Program-made: the position numbers and the translations under genes
In this document: positions 33,820 to 43,161 of the stretch, piece by piece
Numbering within the stretch: position 1 is the first letter of the stretch
Layout: each line of letters starts with the position of its first letter
Notes under the pieces: generated by a model
What the model saw: only the letters and a program-made list of their open reading frames with translations
Databases searched by the model: none
Told to the model about the DNA's origin: nothing
Origin: an uncultured Rhizobium sp.
Lineage (GTDB): Bacteria > Pseudomonadota > Alphaproteobacteria > Rhizobiales > Rhizobiaceae
Assembly (NCBI GenBank): GCA_945952045.1
Contig: CAMFHE010000041.1
Span: 1-43,626 of the forward strand
Length of the DNA stretch: 43,626 bases
Direction of reading: 5' to 3'

Positions 33820-36683
33820 TGTCTTCCCCCAAGGAATTCTCCTTTACCGATTACCAGCCCTATGATTTCGCCAATCGCCGCCACATCGGCCCCTCGCCGG
33901 CGGAAATGGCGGATATGCTGAAGGCGCTGGGCTATGACAGCCTCGACGCGCTGATCGACGACACCGTGCCGTCAGGCATCCGCCAGGATGCGCCGCTTGT
34001 CTGGGGCGCGGCCATGACAGAACGCGAGGCGCTCGACCGCCTGCGCGAGATCGCCGGCCGCAACAGGCATCTGGTCTCGCTGATCGGCCAGGGCTATTAT
34101 GGCACGATCACGCCGCCGGTCATCCAGCGCAACATCCTGGAAAATCCCGCCTGGTACACAGCCTATACGCCCTACCAGCCGGAAATCAGCCAGGGCCGCC
34201 TCGAAGCGCTGCTCAATTACCAGACCCTCGTTACCGATCTCACCGGCCTCGATGTCGCCAATGCCTCGCTGCTCGACGAGGCAACCGCCGCCGCCGAAGC
34301 CATGGCCATGGCCGAACGCGTCGCCAAGTCAAAGGCCAAAACCTTCTTCGTCGACGAGAACTGCCATCCACAGACCATCGCCGTGTTGAAGACCCGCGCC
34401 GAACCGCTCGGTTGGCAAATCGTTGTCGGCGATCCGCAAGTCGCGCTCGATCCGCAGACCGTGTTCGGCGCCATCTTCCAGTATCCCGGCACCTATGGCC
34501 ACCTGCATGATTTCAGCGAGATCATCGGCAAGCTGCATGCCGCCGGTGCGATCGCCGTCATGGCCGCCGATCCGCTGGCGCTGGCGCTTTTGAAATCGCC
34601 CGGCGAAATGGGCGCCGATATCGCCATCGGCTCGATGCAGCGCTTCGGCGTGCCGGTCGGTTACGGCGGGCCGCATGCCGCCTATATGGCGGTGAAGGAT
34701 GCGCACAAGCGCTCCATGCCCGGCCGCCTCGTCGGCGTGTCCGTCGATGCGCGCGGCAACCGAGCCTATCGCCTTTCGCTGCAAACCCGCGAGCAGCACA
34801 TCCGCCGCGAAAAGGCGACGTCGAACATCTGCACCGCCCAGGTGCTGCTGGCGGTCATGGCCTCGATGTATGCCGTCTTCCACGGCCCCGAAGGCATCAA
34901 AGCCATCGCCCAGAGCGTCCACAAGAAGGCGGTGATGATGGCCGAGGGCTTGGAGCGCCTTGGCTACAAGGTCTCGCCCGGCGCCTTCTTCGACACGATC
35001 ACCGTGGAGGTCGGCCATCTCCAGGGTCTTATCCTGCGCGCGGCGGAAGCCGAAGAGGTCAATCTGCGCAAGATCGGCGACGATCGCATCGGCATGAGCC
35101 TCGACGAGCGCAGCCGCCCGGCGACGCTGGAAGCCGTCTGGCGCGCCTTCGGCGGCGATTTCAAGATCGCCGACTTCACGCCCGGCTATCGCCTGCCCGA
35201 AAACCTTCTGCGCCGCAGCGGCTATCTCGCGCATCCGATCTTCCACATGAACCGCGCGGAAAGCGAGATGACCCGCTACATCCGCCGTCTCTCGGACCGG
35301 GATCTTGCGCTCGACCGGGCGATGATCCCGCTCGGCTCCTGCACCATGAAGCTGAACGCGACAGCCGAGATGCTGCCGATCACTTGGCCGGAATTTTCCG
35401 AAATCCATCCCTTCGTGCCGCCGCATCAGGCGCTCGGTTATCGGGAGATGCTCGATGATCTATCGAGCAAGCTTTGTGCCGTCACCGGCTACGACGCCTT
35501 CTCCCTGCAGCCGAACTCCGGCGCGCAAGGGGAGTATGCTGGCCTCTTGACCATCCGCAACTATCACATCGCCAATGGCGATACCCATCGCGACGTCTGC
35601 CTGATCCCGACCTCGGCGCATGGCACCAACCCGGCCTCGGCACAGATGGCCGGCATGAAGGTCGTCGTCGTCAAATCGACCGACAACGGCGATGTCGATA
35701 TGGAGGATTTCCGCGCAAAAGCAGAGCAATACGCGAAAAACCTCTCCTGCTGCATGATCACCTATCCCTCGACGCACGGCGTGTTCGAGGAAACGGTGCG
35801 GGATATCTGCGAAATCGTCCATGCCCATGGTGGCCAGGTCTATCTCGACGGCGCCAACATGAACGCCATGGTCGGGCTTTCCCGCCCCGGCGATATCGGT
35901 TCGGATGTCAGCCACCTCAACCTGCACAAAACCTTCTGCATTCCCCATGGCGGCGGCGGGCCGGGCATGGGTCCGATCGGCGTCAAGGCACATCTGGCGC
36001 AGCACCTGCCAGGGCATCCGGAAACCGATGGCCGTGACGGCGCGGTTTCGGCCGCCCCCTTCGGCTCGGCCTCGATCCTGCCGATCTCCTGGAGCTACTG
36101 CCTGATGATGGGCGGCGAAGGGCTGACGCAGGCGACCAAGGTGGCGATCCTCAACGCCAACTATATCGCCGCCCGGCTGAAGGGCGCCTATGACGTGCTC
36201 TATACGTCGAAGAACGGCCGCGTCGCCCATGAATGCATCGTCGATACCCGCCCGCTGGTCGCCAGCAGCGGCGTTACCGTCGATGACGTCGCCAAGCGGC
36301 TGATCGATTGCGGCTTCCATGCCCCGACCATGAGCTGGCCAGTCGCCGGCACGCTGATGATCGAGCCGACGGAGTCGGAGACCAAGGCCGAAATCGACCG
36401 CTTCTGCGATGCCATGCTGGCGATCCGCGAAGAGGCCCGCGCCATCGAGGACGGTCGCATGGACCGGGACAACAACCCGCTCAAGAACGCGCCGCACACG
36501 GTGGAGGATCTGGTCGGCGAATGGGATCGCCCCTATTCGCGCGAGCAGGCCTGCTACCCGCCGGGCGCCTTCCGCGTCGACAAATACTGGTCGCCGGTCA
36601 ACCGCGTCGACAATGTCTATGGCGACCGCAACCTCGTCTGCACCTGCCCGCCGGTCGAGGATTACCAGCAGGCGGCGGAATAA
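33819..36683 (+). CDS. gcvP: Glycine dehydrogenase, decarboxylating (P protein)
   Basis: PLP enzyme of 954 residues, the fused (alpha-beta) single-chain form, which decarboxylates glycine and passes the aminomethyl group to GcvH. The PLP lysine is K704 in HLNLHKTFCIPHGGGGPG. The N-terminal half (about 15-440) is the catalytically silent paralogue domain. The ATG at 33819 overlaps the gcvH stop, so translation is coupled; the frame continues upstream across gcvH only by chance. A strong hairpin follows. Confidence 0.97.
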   Translation: MSSPKEFSFTDYQPYDFANRRHIGPSPAEMADMLKALGYDSLDALIDDTVPSGIRQDAPLVWGAAMTEREALDRLREIAGRNRHLVSLIGQGYYGTITPPVIQRNILENPAWYTAYTPYQPEISQGRLEALLNYQTLVTDLTGLDVANASLLDEATAAAEAMAMAERVAKSKAKTFFVDENCHPQTIAVLKTRAEPLGWQIVVGDPQVALDPQTVFGAIFQYPGTYGHLHDFSEIIGKLHAAGAIAVMAADPLALALLKSPGEMGADIAIGSMQRFGVPVGYGGPHAAYMAVKDAHKRSMPGRLVGVSVDARGNRAYRLSLQTREQHIRREKATSNICTAQVLLAVMASMYAVFHGPEGIKAIAQSVHKKAVMMAEGLERLGYKVSPGAFFDTITVEVGHLQGLILRAAEAEEVNLRKIGDDRIGMSLDERSRPATLEAVWRAFGGDFKIADFTPGYRLPENLLRRSGYLAHPIFHMNRAESEMTRYIRRLSDRDLALDRAMIPLGSCTMKLNATAEMLPITWPEFSEIHPFVPPHQALGYREMLDDLSSKLCAVTGYDAFSLQPNSGAQGEYAGLLTIRNYHIANGDTHRDVCLIPTSAHGTNPASAQMAGMKVVVVKSTDNGDVDMEDFRAKAEQYAKNLSCCMITYPSTHGVFEETVRDICEIVHAHGGQVYLDGANMNAMVGLSRPGDIGSDVSHLNLHKTFCIPHGGGGPGMGPIGVKAHLAQHLPGHPETDGRDGAVSAAPFGSASILPISWSYCLMMGGEGLTQATKVAILNANYIAARLKGAYDVLYTSKNGRVAHECIVDTRPLVASSGVTVDDVAKRLIDCGFHAPTMSWPVAGTLMIEPTESETKAEIDRFCDAMLAIREEARAIEDGRMDRDNNPLKNAPHTVEDLVGEWDRPYSREQACYPPGAFRVDKYWSPVNRVDNVYGDRNLVCTCPPVEDYQQAAE

Positions 36684-36700
36684 CCTTTCGCCATCCCAAA

Positions 36701-36738
36701 CGAAGAAGGCCGCCGGAGCAATCCGGCGGCCTTCTTCG
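36701..36738. terminator. Bidirectional terminator between gcvP and gltA
   Basis: A perfect 16-bp inverted repeat, CGAAGAAGGCCGCCGG with its complement and loop AGCAAT, lies between convergent genes. The stem base provides CTTCTTCG in both directions instead of a pure T-run. Confidence 0.75.
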
Positions 36739-36782
36739 TCAGATCGGCAAGCGGCCCGCCGGGCGGGCCGTTGCATGAATGA

Positions 36783-38072
36783 TCAGCGCTTGGAAACCGG
36801 CTGGTAGTCGCGCTTCGGCGCGCCGGTGTAGAGCTGCCGCGGACGGCCGATGCGCTGCTGCGGGTCCTCAATCATTTCGTTCCACTGCGCGATCCAGCCG
36901 ACGGTGCGGGCGAGCGCGAACAGCACGGTGAACATGGTCGTGGGGAAGCCCAGCGCCTTCAGCGTGATGCCGGAATAGAAGTCGATGTTTGGATAGAGCT
37001 TCTTCTCGATGAAGTAGCTGTCCGTCAGCGCGATCTTTTCCAGTTCCATCGCCACTTCGAGCAGCGGATCGTCCTTGATGCCGAGTTCCGTCAGCACCTC
37101 ATGGCAGGTCTTCTGCATGATCTTGGCGCGCGGATCGTAGTTCTTGTAAACGCGGTGGCCGAAGCCCATCAGGCGGAACGGATCGTTCTTGTCCTTGGCG
37201 CGGGCGACAAACTCCGGAATGCGGTCAGCCGTGCCGATTTCAGCCAGCATGTTGAGCGCCGCTTCGTTGGCGCCGCCATGGGCCGGGCCCCAGAGGCATG
37301 CAATGCCGGCCGCGATGCAGGCGAAGGGATTGGCGCCCGACGAACCGGCCAGACGAACGGTCGAGGTCGAGGCGTTCTGCTCGTGATCGGCATGCAGGAT
37401 GAAAATGCGATCCATGGCGCGCGACAGCACCGGATTGGCCACATAATCTTCGCACGGCACGGCAAAGCACATGCGCAGGAAGTTCGAGGAGTAATCGAGG
37501 TCGTTCTTGGGATAAACGAAGGGCTGGCCGATATGGTACTTGTAGGCCATGGCGGCGATCGTCGGCATCTTGGCAATCATGCGCAAGCTGGCGACCATGC
37601 GCTGATGCGGATCGGTGATGTCGGTGGAGTCGTGGTAGAAAGCCGAGAGCGCGCCGACCGTACCGCACATGACGGCCATCGGATGGGCGTCGCGACGGAA
37701 GCCGGTGAAGAAGCGGCTCATCTGCTCATGCACCATGGTGTGATGCGTGACGCGGTAATCGAAGTCCTTCTTCTGCGCGGCGGTCGGCAGTTCACCGTAA
37801 AGCAGCAGGTAGCAGACTTCCAGGAAGTCGCCATGTTCGGCAAGCTGCTCGATGGGATAACCGCGATGCAGCAGCACGCCTTCGTCGCCGTCGATATAGG
37901 TGATTTTCGACTCGCAGGACGCGGTGGAGGTGAAGCCGGGATCGTAGGTGAACGCGCCGGTGTTCTTGTAGAGCGACCCGATGTCGAGGACGCTTGGGCC
38001 GATCGTTCCTTCCTTCACAGGAAGGTTTACGGACTTGGTTCCAAGTGTCAGTGCAGCGTCTTTATCCGTCAT
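36783..38072 (-). CDS. gltA: Citrate synthase (type II)
   Basis: Condenses acetyl-CoA with oxaloacetate at the entry of the TCA cycle. The 429-residue protein is the hexameric Gram-negative type with the extra N-terminal domain. Active-site residues are H265 (GPAHGG), H306 (FGHRVY) and D364 (NIDFYSG), with H230 nearby in HADHEQ. It is convergent with gcvP and divergent from comEC. The upstream gap of roughly 220-270 bases holds its promoter, which I could not place. Confidence 0.97.
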   Translation of the reverse strand: MTDKDAALTLGTKSVNLPVKEGTIGPSVLDIGSLYKNTGAFTYDPGFTSTASCESKITYIDGDEGVLLHRGYPIEQLAEHGDFLEVCYLLLYGELPTAAQKKDFDYRVTHHTMVHEQMSRFFTGFRRDAHPMAVMCGTVGALSAFYHDSTDITDPHQRMVASLRMIAKMPTIAAMAYKYHIGQPFVYPKNDLDYSSNFLRMCFAVPCEDYVANPVLSRAMDRIFILHADHEQNASTSTVRLAGSSGANPFACIAAGIACLWGPAHGGANEAALNMLAEIGTADRIPEFVARAKDKNDPFRLMGFGHRVYKNYDPRAKIMQKTCHEVLTELGIKDDPLLEVAMELEKIALTDSYFIEKKLYPNIDFYSGITLKALGFPTTMFTVLFALARTVGWIAQWNEMIEDPQQRIGRPRQLYTGAPKRDYQPVSKR

Positions 38073-38340
38073 GCTGGTCCTCCGAACTGGCGGTGTGGCG
38101 CCTCGAAAGGGCCACAGATTTTAACGTCGATGTAGCTATATGATAGAGAGGTTAATGCCAAGCTATACCCTCTTCCGTATTGTGCAATGCATAATTTTGC
38201 GGCAGCGCACTTAAAGCCTGCGTCGACTTTCAGCAGAAGCACAAAGCACCGGAAAAGCCGGAAACGGGCACCGCTCTTCGGTTGCAAAATACGTGCACGG
38301 CCTTCAAACTACGCGCGAACACGCCAATGAAAACGCGCCC

Positions 38341-40770
38341 ATGGCCATTGAGACTGACTATAAGTCTGACTTAGAGATGGCGAGAGGCCTATCCGCCGGC
38401 TTCTCGGCGCCGGCCAGACGCGAGTCTGCCCTGCCGGAGATGCGTTCCCCGCCTTCCAGCATGCTCGCGACACTTGTCTCATCCTGCGACAAAATGCTGC
38501 ATGAAGAGGGCGAACACGGGCGAAAGTTCCTTTTCGTGCCGGTTCTAATGGGAATTGGCGCCGCCGCCTGGCTTTCGGCGTCCAATGACCCGCCGTTCTG
38601 GGTGCTCCTCGTCTGTTTGGGCGCTTTCGCGCTGCTGGCGGTAAAGCTGCGGAGCGGCAATGATACGGCCAAGATGACAGCGCTGTCCATTGCACTCATC
38701 TTCGGTGGCGCCGTTCTCGCTGCAACGGAAAGCTGGCGTCTGCAGACCGTTATTCTTGATTCGCCCGTAACGGCAACCATGACCGCCCGCGTCGACCGGC
38801 GCGAAGCGGCTGGCGCCGGGCGATGGCGATATCTCGTTCAAATCCTCGATACCGAGAAACCGAGCCTGAAGCGACCGCCGAAGCAGGTTTCGATCCTGAT
38901 GCGCGGGCAGGTCGAGCCATTTGAAACCGGAACGGTCGTCAAGGGGCGGGCGCGATTGTCGCCGCCCTCCGGCCCGGCGCTACCCGGACTAAACGACTTC
39001 TCTTTTTCTGCTTATTTTGACGGCATAGGCGCCTATGGGTTTTGGCTCGGAAAACCGTCGGTCGTCGATGTCAGCAGCCGCGCCGACAAGCCGGGCCTGC
39101 TCCAATCCGTCACCCTGTTCTTCTACGATATGCGCAGCGGCATCGGCGACCGGATCCGCAGCATCGTGCCGGGAGACGCAGGCGCCTTTGCCGCGGCCAT
39201 CGTCACCGACGAAAGACGGGCGATGTCGGCGGAAACCACAGAAGCTTTGCGCCTTTCCGGCCTCGCCCACATCATCGCGATTTCCGGGCTCAACATGGCG
39301 CTCGCCGCCGGCATCTTCTTCGTCGGCGTCCGCTCCATCTTCAGCCTCTTTCCGGGCTTTAACCAGCGCCATCCCGTCAAGAAATTCGCCGCCGGCGGCG
39401 CCCTCGTCATGGTTTGCGCCTATTATCTGATTTCGGGCTTCGCGGTGTCTGCCGAGCGCGCCTTTCTGATGATGGCGATCCTGCTGATCGCAGCGTTGGT
39501 GGACCGTCCATCCATCAGTCTCAGAAACGTCGCGCTCGCCGCCATCGTCATCATGACGATGGCGCCTTCGGAAATCATGGGACCAAGTTTCCAGATGTCC
39601 TTCGCCGCGACACTCGCCCTGGTGTCGGGCTACAATCTCTTCACCGGACACGCGGGAAACCGGGACCCGGCGACCGGACGAGCCCTGAATATTGCGTCCG
39701 AAACATGGAAATTCGTCGTCGGTATCTTCCTCACCTCCATGATCGGCAGCCTCTCGACATCGGTGTTTTCCATCGAGCATTTTCACAAGCTGGCGACCTA
39801 TGGCCTTGCCGCCAACCTCGCCGCCATGCCGGTGATCTCATTCGTCGTCATGCCCGCCGGCCTCATCGGCATGTTGCTCATGCCATTCGGGCTGGAGACC
39901 TGGCCGATTGCGATCATGGGCTGGGGTCTCGGCATCGTCATCGATATCGCGAAAGTGGTCGCAGGCTGGGGCGGCGAACTCGTCTTCGGTCGCCAACCGC
40001 CAATGTTCTTGCCGCTGACTGTTGCCGGAATGGTGCTCTTCCTACTGCTGCGCACGCGCCTGCGCCATGTCGGCACTGCCCTTTTCGGGCTCGGCCTCGC
40101 CACCAGCCTGATGGCCGCGCCGCAAAAGCCGGATATGCTGGTTTCGGAAGACGGACGGCTCGTTGCGTTGACCGACGGAAACCGGCTGAACAGCAACCGC
40201 CGCAAACCGGGCACCTTCATCTTCGATCAATGGCGGCGAGCGCTCACCATCACCGAGCATGGCGCACCGGAATTGCTCGACAGCGCCTTTCCATCAAACG
40301 GCCCCTGGGCGGAACGCCGCAAACAACCATTAGATGAAGACGAGTTGATCGACGCCGACATGCTGCGGCAACAAATCATGGAAACGGCAGAGAACAGACG
40401 CTTCACCTGCATACGCCAGAAGTGGTGCCTGGCAAAAACCGCGATAGGCCCGGTGATGCTACTGGAGGACGGCCGCTATATCGGTTTTGCCTGCGATCAT
40501 GCCCGGCTGATCGTCACGCCAACCCGGGCCAAATTCGCCCGCTGCCGCTCCGGCGCAACCGTTCTCGACAGCGAAACCTTACGACAGACCGGCGCTGTGG
40601 AGATCACATTCCTGACCGGAACCCGTCAACCGATCGACATACGGCCCTCGTTCAATCCGGAAGCCGAACGCCCCTGGACACAACACCGCGCCTATTCCTG
40701 GCGCGATGACGACTACACGCATCGCCTTCCGGCGAGCCTTCGACCGCTTATCAATGATAGCGGCGGATGA
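38341..40770 (+). CDS. comEC: ComEC/Rec2 family membrane protein
   Basis: Polytopic protein of about 809 residues. It has the DUF4131 N-terminal region with two or three membrane helices and an OB-like domain, then the Competence domain (IIAISGLNMALAAG and SAERAFLMMAILLIAAL are typical). In competent bacteria ComEC forms the inner-membrane DNA channel; competence in this organism is unproven. The C-terminal region (about 590-809) corresponds in position to the metallo-beta-lactamase domain of other ComECs but lacks HxHxDH. A GTG at 38293 is an alternative start. The last 20 bases overlap the 3' end of convergent lexA. Confidence 0.9.
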   Translation: MAIETDYKSDLEMARGLSAGFSAPARRESALPEMRSPPSSMLATLVSSCDKMLHEEGEHGRKFLFVPVLMGIGAAAWLSASNDPPFWVLLVCLGAFALLAVKLRSGNDTAKMTALSIALIFGGAVLAATESWRLQTVILDSPVTATMTARVDRREAAGAGRWRYLVQILDTEKPSLKRPPKQVSILMRGQVEPFETGTVVKGRARLSPPSGPALPGLNDFSFSAYFDGIGAYGFWLGKPSVVDVSSRADKPGLLQSVTLFFYDMRSGIGDRIRSIVPGDAGAFAAAIVTDERRAMSAETTEALRLSGLAHIIAISGLNMALAAGIFFVGVRSIFSLFPGFNQRHPVKKFAAGGALVMVCAYYLISGFAVSAERAFLMMAILLIAALVDRPSISLRNVALAAIVIMTMAPSEIMGPSFQMSFAATLALVSGYNLFTGHAGNRDPATGRALNIASETWKFVVGIFLTSMIGSLSTSVFSIEHFHKLATYGLAANLAAMPVISFVVMPAGLIGMLLMPFGLETWPIAIMGWGLGIVIDIAKVVAGWGGELVFGRQPPMFLPLTVAGMVLFLLLRTRLRHVGTALFGLGLATSLMAAPQKPDMLVSEDGRLVALTDGNRLNSNRRKPGTFIFDQWRRALTITEHGAPELLDSAFPSNGPWAERRKQPLDEDELIDADMLRQQIMETAENRRFTCIRQKWCLAKTAIGPVMLLEDGRYIGFACDHARLIVTPTRAKFARCRSGATVLDSETLRQTGAVEITFLTGTRQPIDIRPSFNPEAERPWTQHRAYSWRDDDYTHRLPASLRPLINDSGG

Positions 40771-41482
40771 GACCGACGAGCTTGCCCTGAACCTTGACGC
40801 GGTCAGAAGAGAATATCCGGGTTTCGTAGGCCGGGTTTGCCGCTTCCAACGCAATGGACGCACCCTTGCGGCGAAACCGTTTCAGCGTCGCTTCTTCATC
40901 GTCCACAAGCGCCACGACGATATCGCCGGGTGTCGCGCTGCTGGTGTTGCGAATGATCACGGTATCGCCGTCCAGGATTCCGGCCTCGACCATCGAGTCG
41001 CCCTTGACCTCCAGCGCATAATGCTCGCCCTGACCGATCATCTGAACCGGAACGACGATTTCATGCGTGTTGTTCTGGATCGCAGAGATCGGCACACCAG
41101 CCGCGATCCGCCCCATGACCGGCACCGCGACCGAATTTGCCGCTTCCGGAATGGAGGGGGCCGCTGGCTTGGCGACGGGAGGCGCAACAATCGGGGCCGG
41201 CTTGCCGAGGCTGCCCTCGATGACGCTTGGCGAAAAACCGCGACGTGGCTGCGCGGCGGGCGAATAGGCCTCTGGCAACTTGATGACTTCGAGCGCACGC
41301 GCCCTGTTCGGCAGGCGGCGGATGAAGCCACGCTCCTCCAGCGCCGTGATCAACCGATGGATGCCGGATTTGGAAGCGAGTTCAAGCGCATCCTTCATCT
41401 CGTCAAAAGACGGCGGCACGCCGGATTCCTTCATCCGCTCATGAATAAAAAGCAGAAGTTCCTGTTGCTTGCGTGTCAGCAT
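40751..41482 (-). CDS. lexA: LexA repressor
   Basis: SOS regulator of 243 residues that self-cleaves when RecA filaments form. The N-terminal winged helix-turn-helix (about 1-65) begins MLTRKQQELLLFIHERMKE, the cleavage site is the Ala-Gly of GRIAAGVPIS, and the Ser-Lys dyad lies in KGDSMVEAGI and ATLKRF. A Pro/Ala-rich linker joins the domains, longer than in E. coli, as usual in alphaproteobacteria. A GTG three codons upstream (41491) is an alternative start. An SOS box in its own promoter indicates autoregulation. Confidence 0.96.
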   Translation of the reverse strand: MLTRKQQELLLFIHERMKESGVPPSFDEMKDALELASKSGIHRLITALEERGFIRRLPNRARALEVIKLPEAYSPAAQPRRGFSPSVIEGSLGKPAPIVAPPVAKPAAPSIPEAANSVAVPVMGRIAAGVPISAIQNNTHEIVVPVQMIGQGEHYALEVKGDSMVEAGILDGDTVIIRNTSSATPGDIVVALVDDEEATLKRFRRKGASIALEAANPAYETRIFSSDRVKVQGKLVGLIRRYH

Positions 41483-41527
41483 CGCGCCCACCAGATTCGT
41501 GAAACAAATACAGAACGGACACTATCT

Positions 41528-41542
41528 GTTCCCACTGTGTTC
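41528..41542 (-). promoter_or_regulatory. LexA-binding SOS box of lexA
   Basis: The minus strand reads GAAC-ACAGTGG-GAAC, i.e. the alphaproteobacterial direct repeat GTTC-N7-GTTC on the plus strand, 46 bases before the ATG. It lies in the spacer between a possible -35 (CTTGCG) and -10 (GATAGT), so bound LexA would block polymerase. Confidence 0.87.
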
Positions 41543-41625
41543 CGCAAGTCTCGTCTGCATAATCCTGTGTTGAATATGTCTGAAACGTGACGCCAAACGC
41601 GCCTCAGGCAGCGCCAAAACGCAAA

Positions 41626-41652
41626 GCGCCGGCAACCTCAAGGTGCCGGCGC
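41626..41652 (-). terminator. Terminator of fpr
   Basis: Stem GCGCCGGCA/TGCCGGCGC on the minus strand is followed by TTTGCGTTTTGG. It starts about 25 bases after the fpr stop codon. The T-run is interrupted by GCG. Confidence 0.65.
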
Positions 41653-41677
41653 GAAAAAGACTGCGGTTTTGCTCGAA

Positions 41678-42490
41678 TCAGCCGACGAATGCGCGTTCGA
41701 TGACGAACTCGCCCGGCTTGTTGTTGGCGCCCTCTTCAAGGCCGGCCTTTTCGAGAAGTTCCTTGGTTTCCTTGAGCATCGCAGCCGAGCCGCAGATCAT
41801 GCCTCGGTCTACGGCCGGATCGAAAGCCGGAACGCCAAGATCGGTAAACAACTTGCCGTTAGCGATCAGGTCGGTGATGCGGCCCTGGAAGGGATAGTCT
41901 TCACGCGTCACCGTCGAATAAAGTCGGAGCTTCTCGCCGACGATTTCGCTGAGCATCTCGTCGTTGCGGATCTCCTCGACGAGGTCGAGGCCATACTTCA
42001 GTTCCGAAACTTCGCGGCACGTGTGGGTCAGGATGACGTCGTCGAACTTCTCATAAGTCTCAGGGTCGCGGATCAGGCTGGCGAAGGGCGCAATACCCGT
42101 ACCGGTCGAGAACATATAGAGACGCTTGCCTGGCGTCAGCGCGTCGAGAACAAGCGTTCCCGTCGGCTTCTTGCGCATCAGCACAGTGTCGCCCGGCTGA
42201 ATTTTCTGAAGATGCGAGGTCAGCGGGCCGTCTGGCACCTTGATCGAAAAGAATTCCAGCTCTTCGTCCCAGGCGGGGCTTGCAATGGAATAGGCACGGT
42301 AGACCGGTTTGCCCTCGACCATGAGCCCGATCATGGCGAATTCACCCGAGCGGAACCGGAAGCCCGCTGGACGCGTCATCCGAAAGCGGAACAGGCGATC
42401 GGTATAATGCTGGACGCTGAGAACCTTCTCGGCATAGACGCCGGCCGGGATCGTTTCAGCGAATTCATCATTGCGTGCGGGGGCGTTCAT
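41678..42490 (-). CDS. fpr: Ferredoxin-NADP+ reductase
   Basis: FAD enzyme of 270 residues moving electrons between NADPH and ferredoxin or flavodoxin. The FAD site is YRAYSIASP, the NADP region has FSTGTGIAPFASLIRDP and THTCREVSEL, and the C terminus FVIERAFVG is of the bacterial subclass. AGGAAACAGG precedes the ATG at 42490. It lies downstream of the sulfite reductase genes, for which it could supply reductant, but hairpins in the 147-base gap suggest a separate transcript. Confidence 0.94.
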   Translation of the reverse strand: MNAPARNDEFAETIPAGVYAEKVLSVQHYTDRLFRFRMTRPAGFRFRSGEFAMIGLMVEGKPVYRAYSIASPAWDEELEFFSIKVPDGPLTSHLQKIQPGDTVLMRKKPTGTLVLDALTPGKRLYMFSTGTGIAPFASLIRDPETYEKFDDVILTHTCREVSELKYGLDLVEEIRNDEMLSEIVGEKLRLYSTVTREDYPFQGRITDLIANGKLFTDLGVPAFDPAVDRGMICGSAAMLKETKELLEKAGLEEGANNKPGEFVIERAFVG

Positions 42491-42532
42491 CCTGTTTCCT
42501 GCTTCTCGTCTTCTGAATCTCGAAAAACTGAC

Positions 42533-42560
42533 TGTGCCGGATAATACAAGATCCGGCACA
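42533..42560 (-). terminator. Terminator between DUF934 and fpr
   Basis: Perfect 10-bp inverted repeat TGTGCCGGAT/ATCCGGCACA with an eight-base loop. On the minus strand the stem is followed by GTCAGTTTTTCG, so a T5 run starts five bases after it. It would separate the cysI-DUF934 transcript from fpr. Confidence 0.55.
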
Positions 42561-42599
42561 AGAGAAGGAATGCATTTTCGCGAAAGCTGACCGGCGGGA

Positions 42600-42626
42600 A
42601 AAACCTATCCCGTCCGATCAGGTTTT
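42600..42626 (-). terminator. Hairpin just after DUF934
   Basis: Stem AAAACCT/AGGTTTT with a 13-base loop, ending in TTTTT on the minus strand, 12 bases after the DUF934 stop. It is AU-rich and weak by itself, but it forms a tandem pair with the terminator at 42533-42560. Confidence 0.4.
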
Positions 42627-42637
42627 ACCATGCGGCA

Positions 42638-43150
42638 TCAGGCCGCTGAGGAAGGCTTGCGGCGCCAGCTATAGGTTTCGCCGCCTTCCGCAGCCTGCGC
42701 GGTCGGCTGATAGTAATGCGGAATGCCCGGCAGACGCCGCTCGTCCAGCCGCTTCAGCGCCGTCGGATTGCTGACGGCGAAGCTGTCGATGCCGACGCGC
42801 AGCATCAGCGGAACCTGATCGATCAGCACGTCGCCAACGGCGCGCAATTCGTTGGTATAGCCGAGGCGCGAACGCAGAAGCGATGCCTGGCTGAATGCCC
42901 TGCCATCATTGAAGGCAGGGAACGACACGGCGACGATCTCCAGACGATAGAGATAAGGCTCCAGTCGGCTGACATCGTCGAATGGCGTGATGAGAACACC
43001 GAGGCCGCCCTCATTGCTCTCGTCCGCCTTGGCGATCAGCGCATCCAGCGGCAAAAGCGGCCGCTGGTCGCCGGAGGCCTTAACTTCTTCGGTTTCGATG
43101 AACCACGGGTCATTTGCGACAAAGCCGGCTTCTCTCCAGATTTTGGTCAT
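42638..43150 (-). CDS. DUF934 family protein (sulfite reductase partner)
   Basis: Protein of 170 residues of the DUF934 family (PF06073), found beside cysI in many proteobacteria and thought to assist sulfite reduction; the mechanism is not known. Motifs are ETEEVKASGDQRPLLPLDAL, GVLITPFDDVSRLEPYLYRL and ISFPAFNDGR-like VSFPAFNDGRAFSQASLLR. AAGGAG precedes the ATG, 11 bases after the sulfite reductase stop, so the two are co-transcribed. Confidence 0.9.
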   Translation of the reverse strand: MTKIWREAGFVANDPWFIETEEVKASGDQRPLLPLDALIAKADESNEGGLGVLITPFDDVSRLEPYLYRLEIVAVSFPAFNDGRAFSQASLLRSRLGYTNELRAVGDVLIDQVPLMLRVGIDSFAVSNPTALKRLDERRLPGIPHYYQPTAQAAEGGETYSWRRKPSSAA

Positions 43151-43161
43151 CGGCCGTCTCC

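Noticed and set aside
35460..36776. A 438-codon minus-strand frame
   Set aside because: Antisense shadow of gcvP, which is unambiguous on the plus strand.
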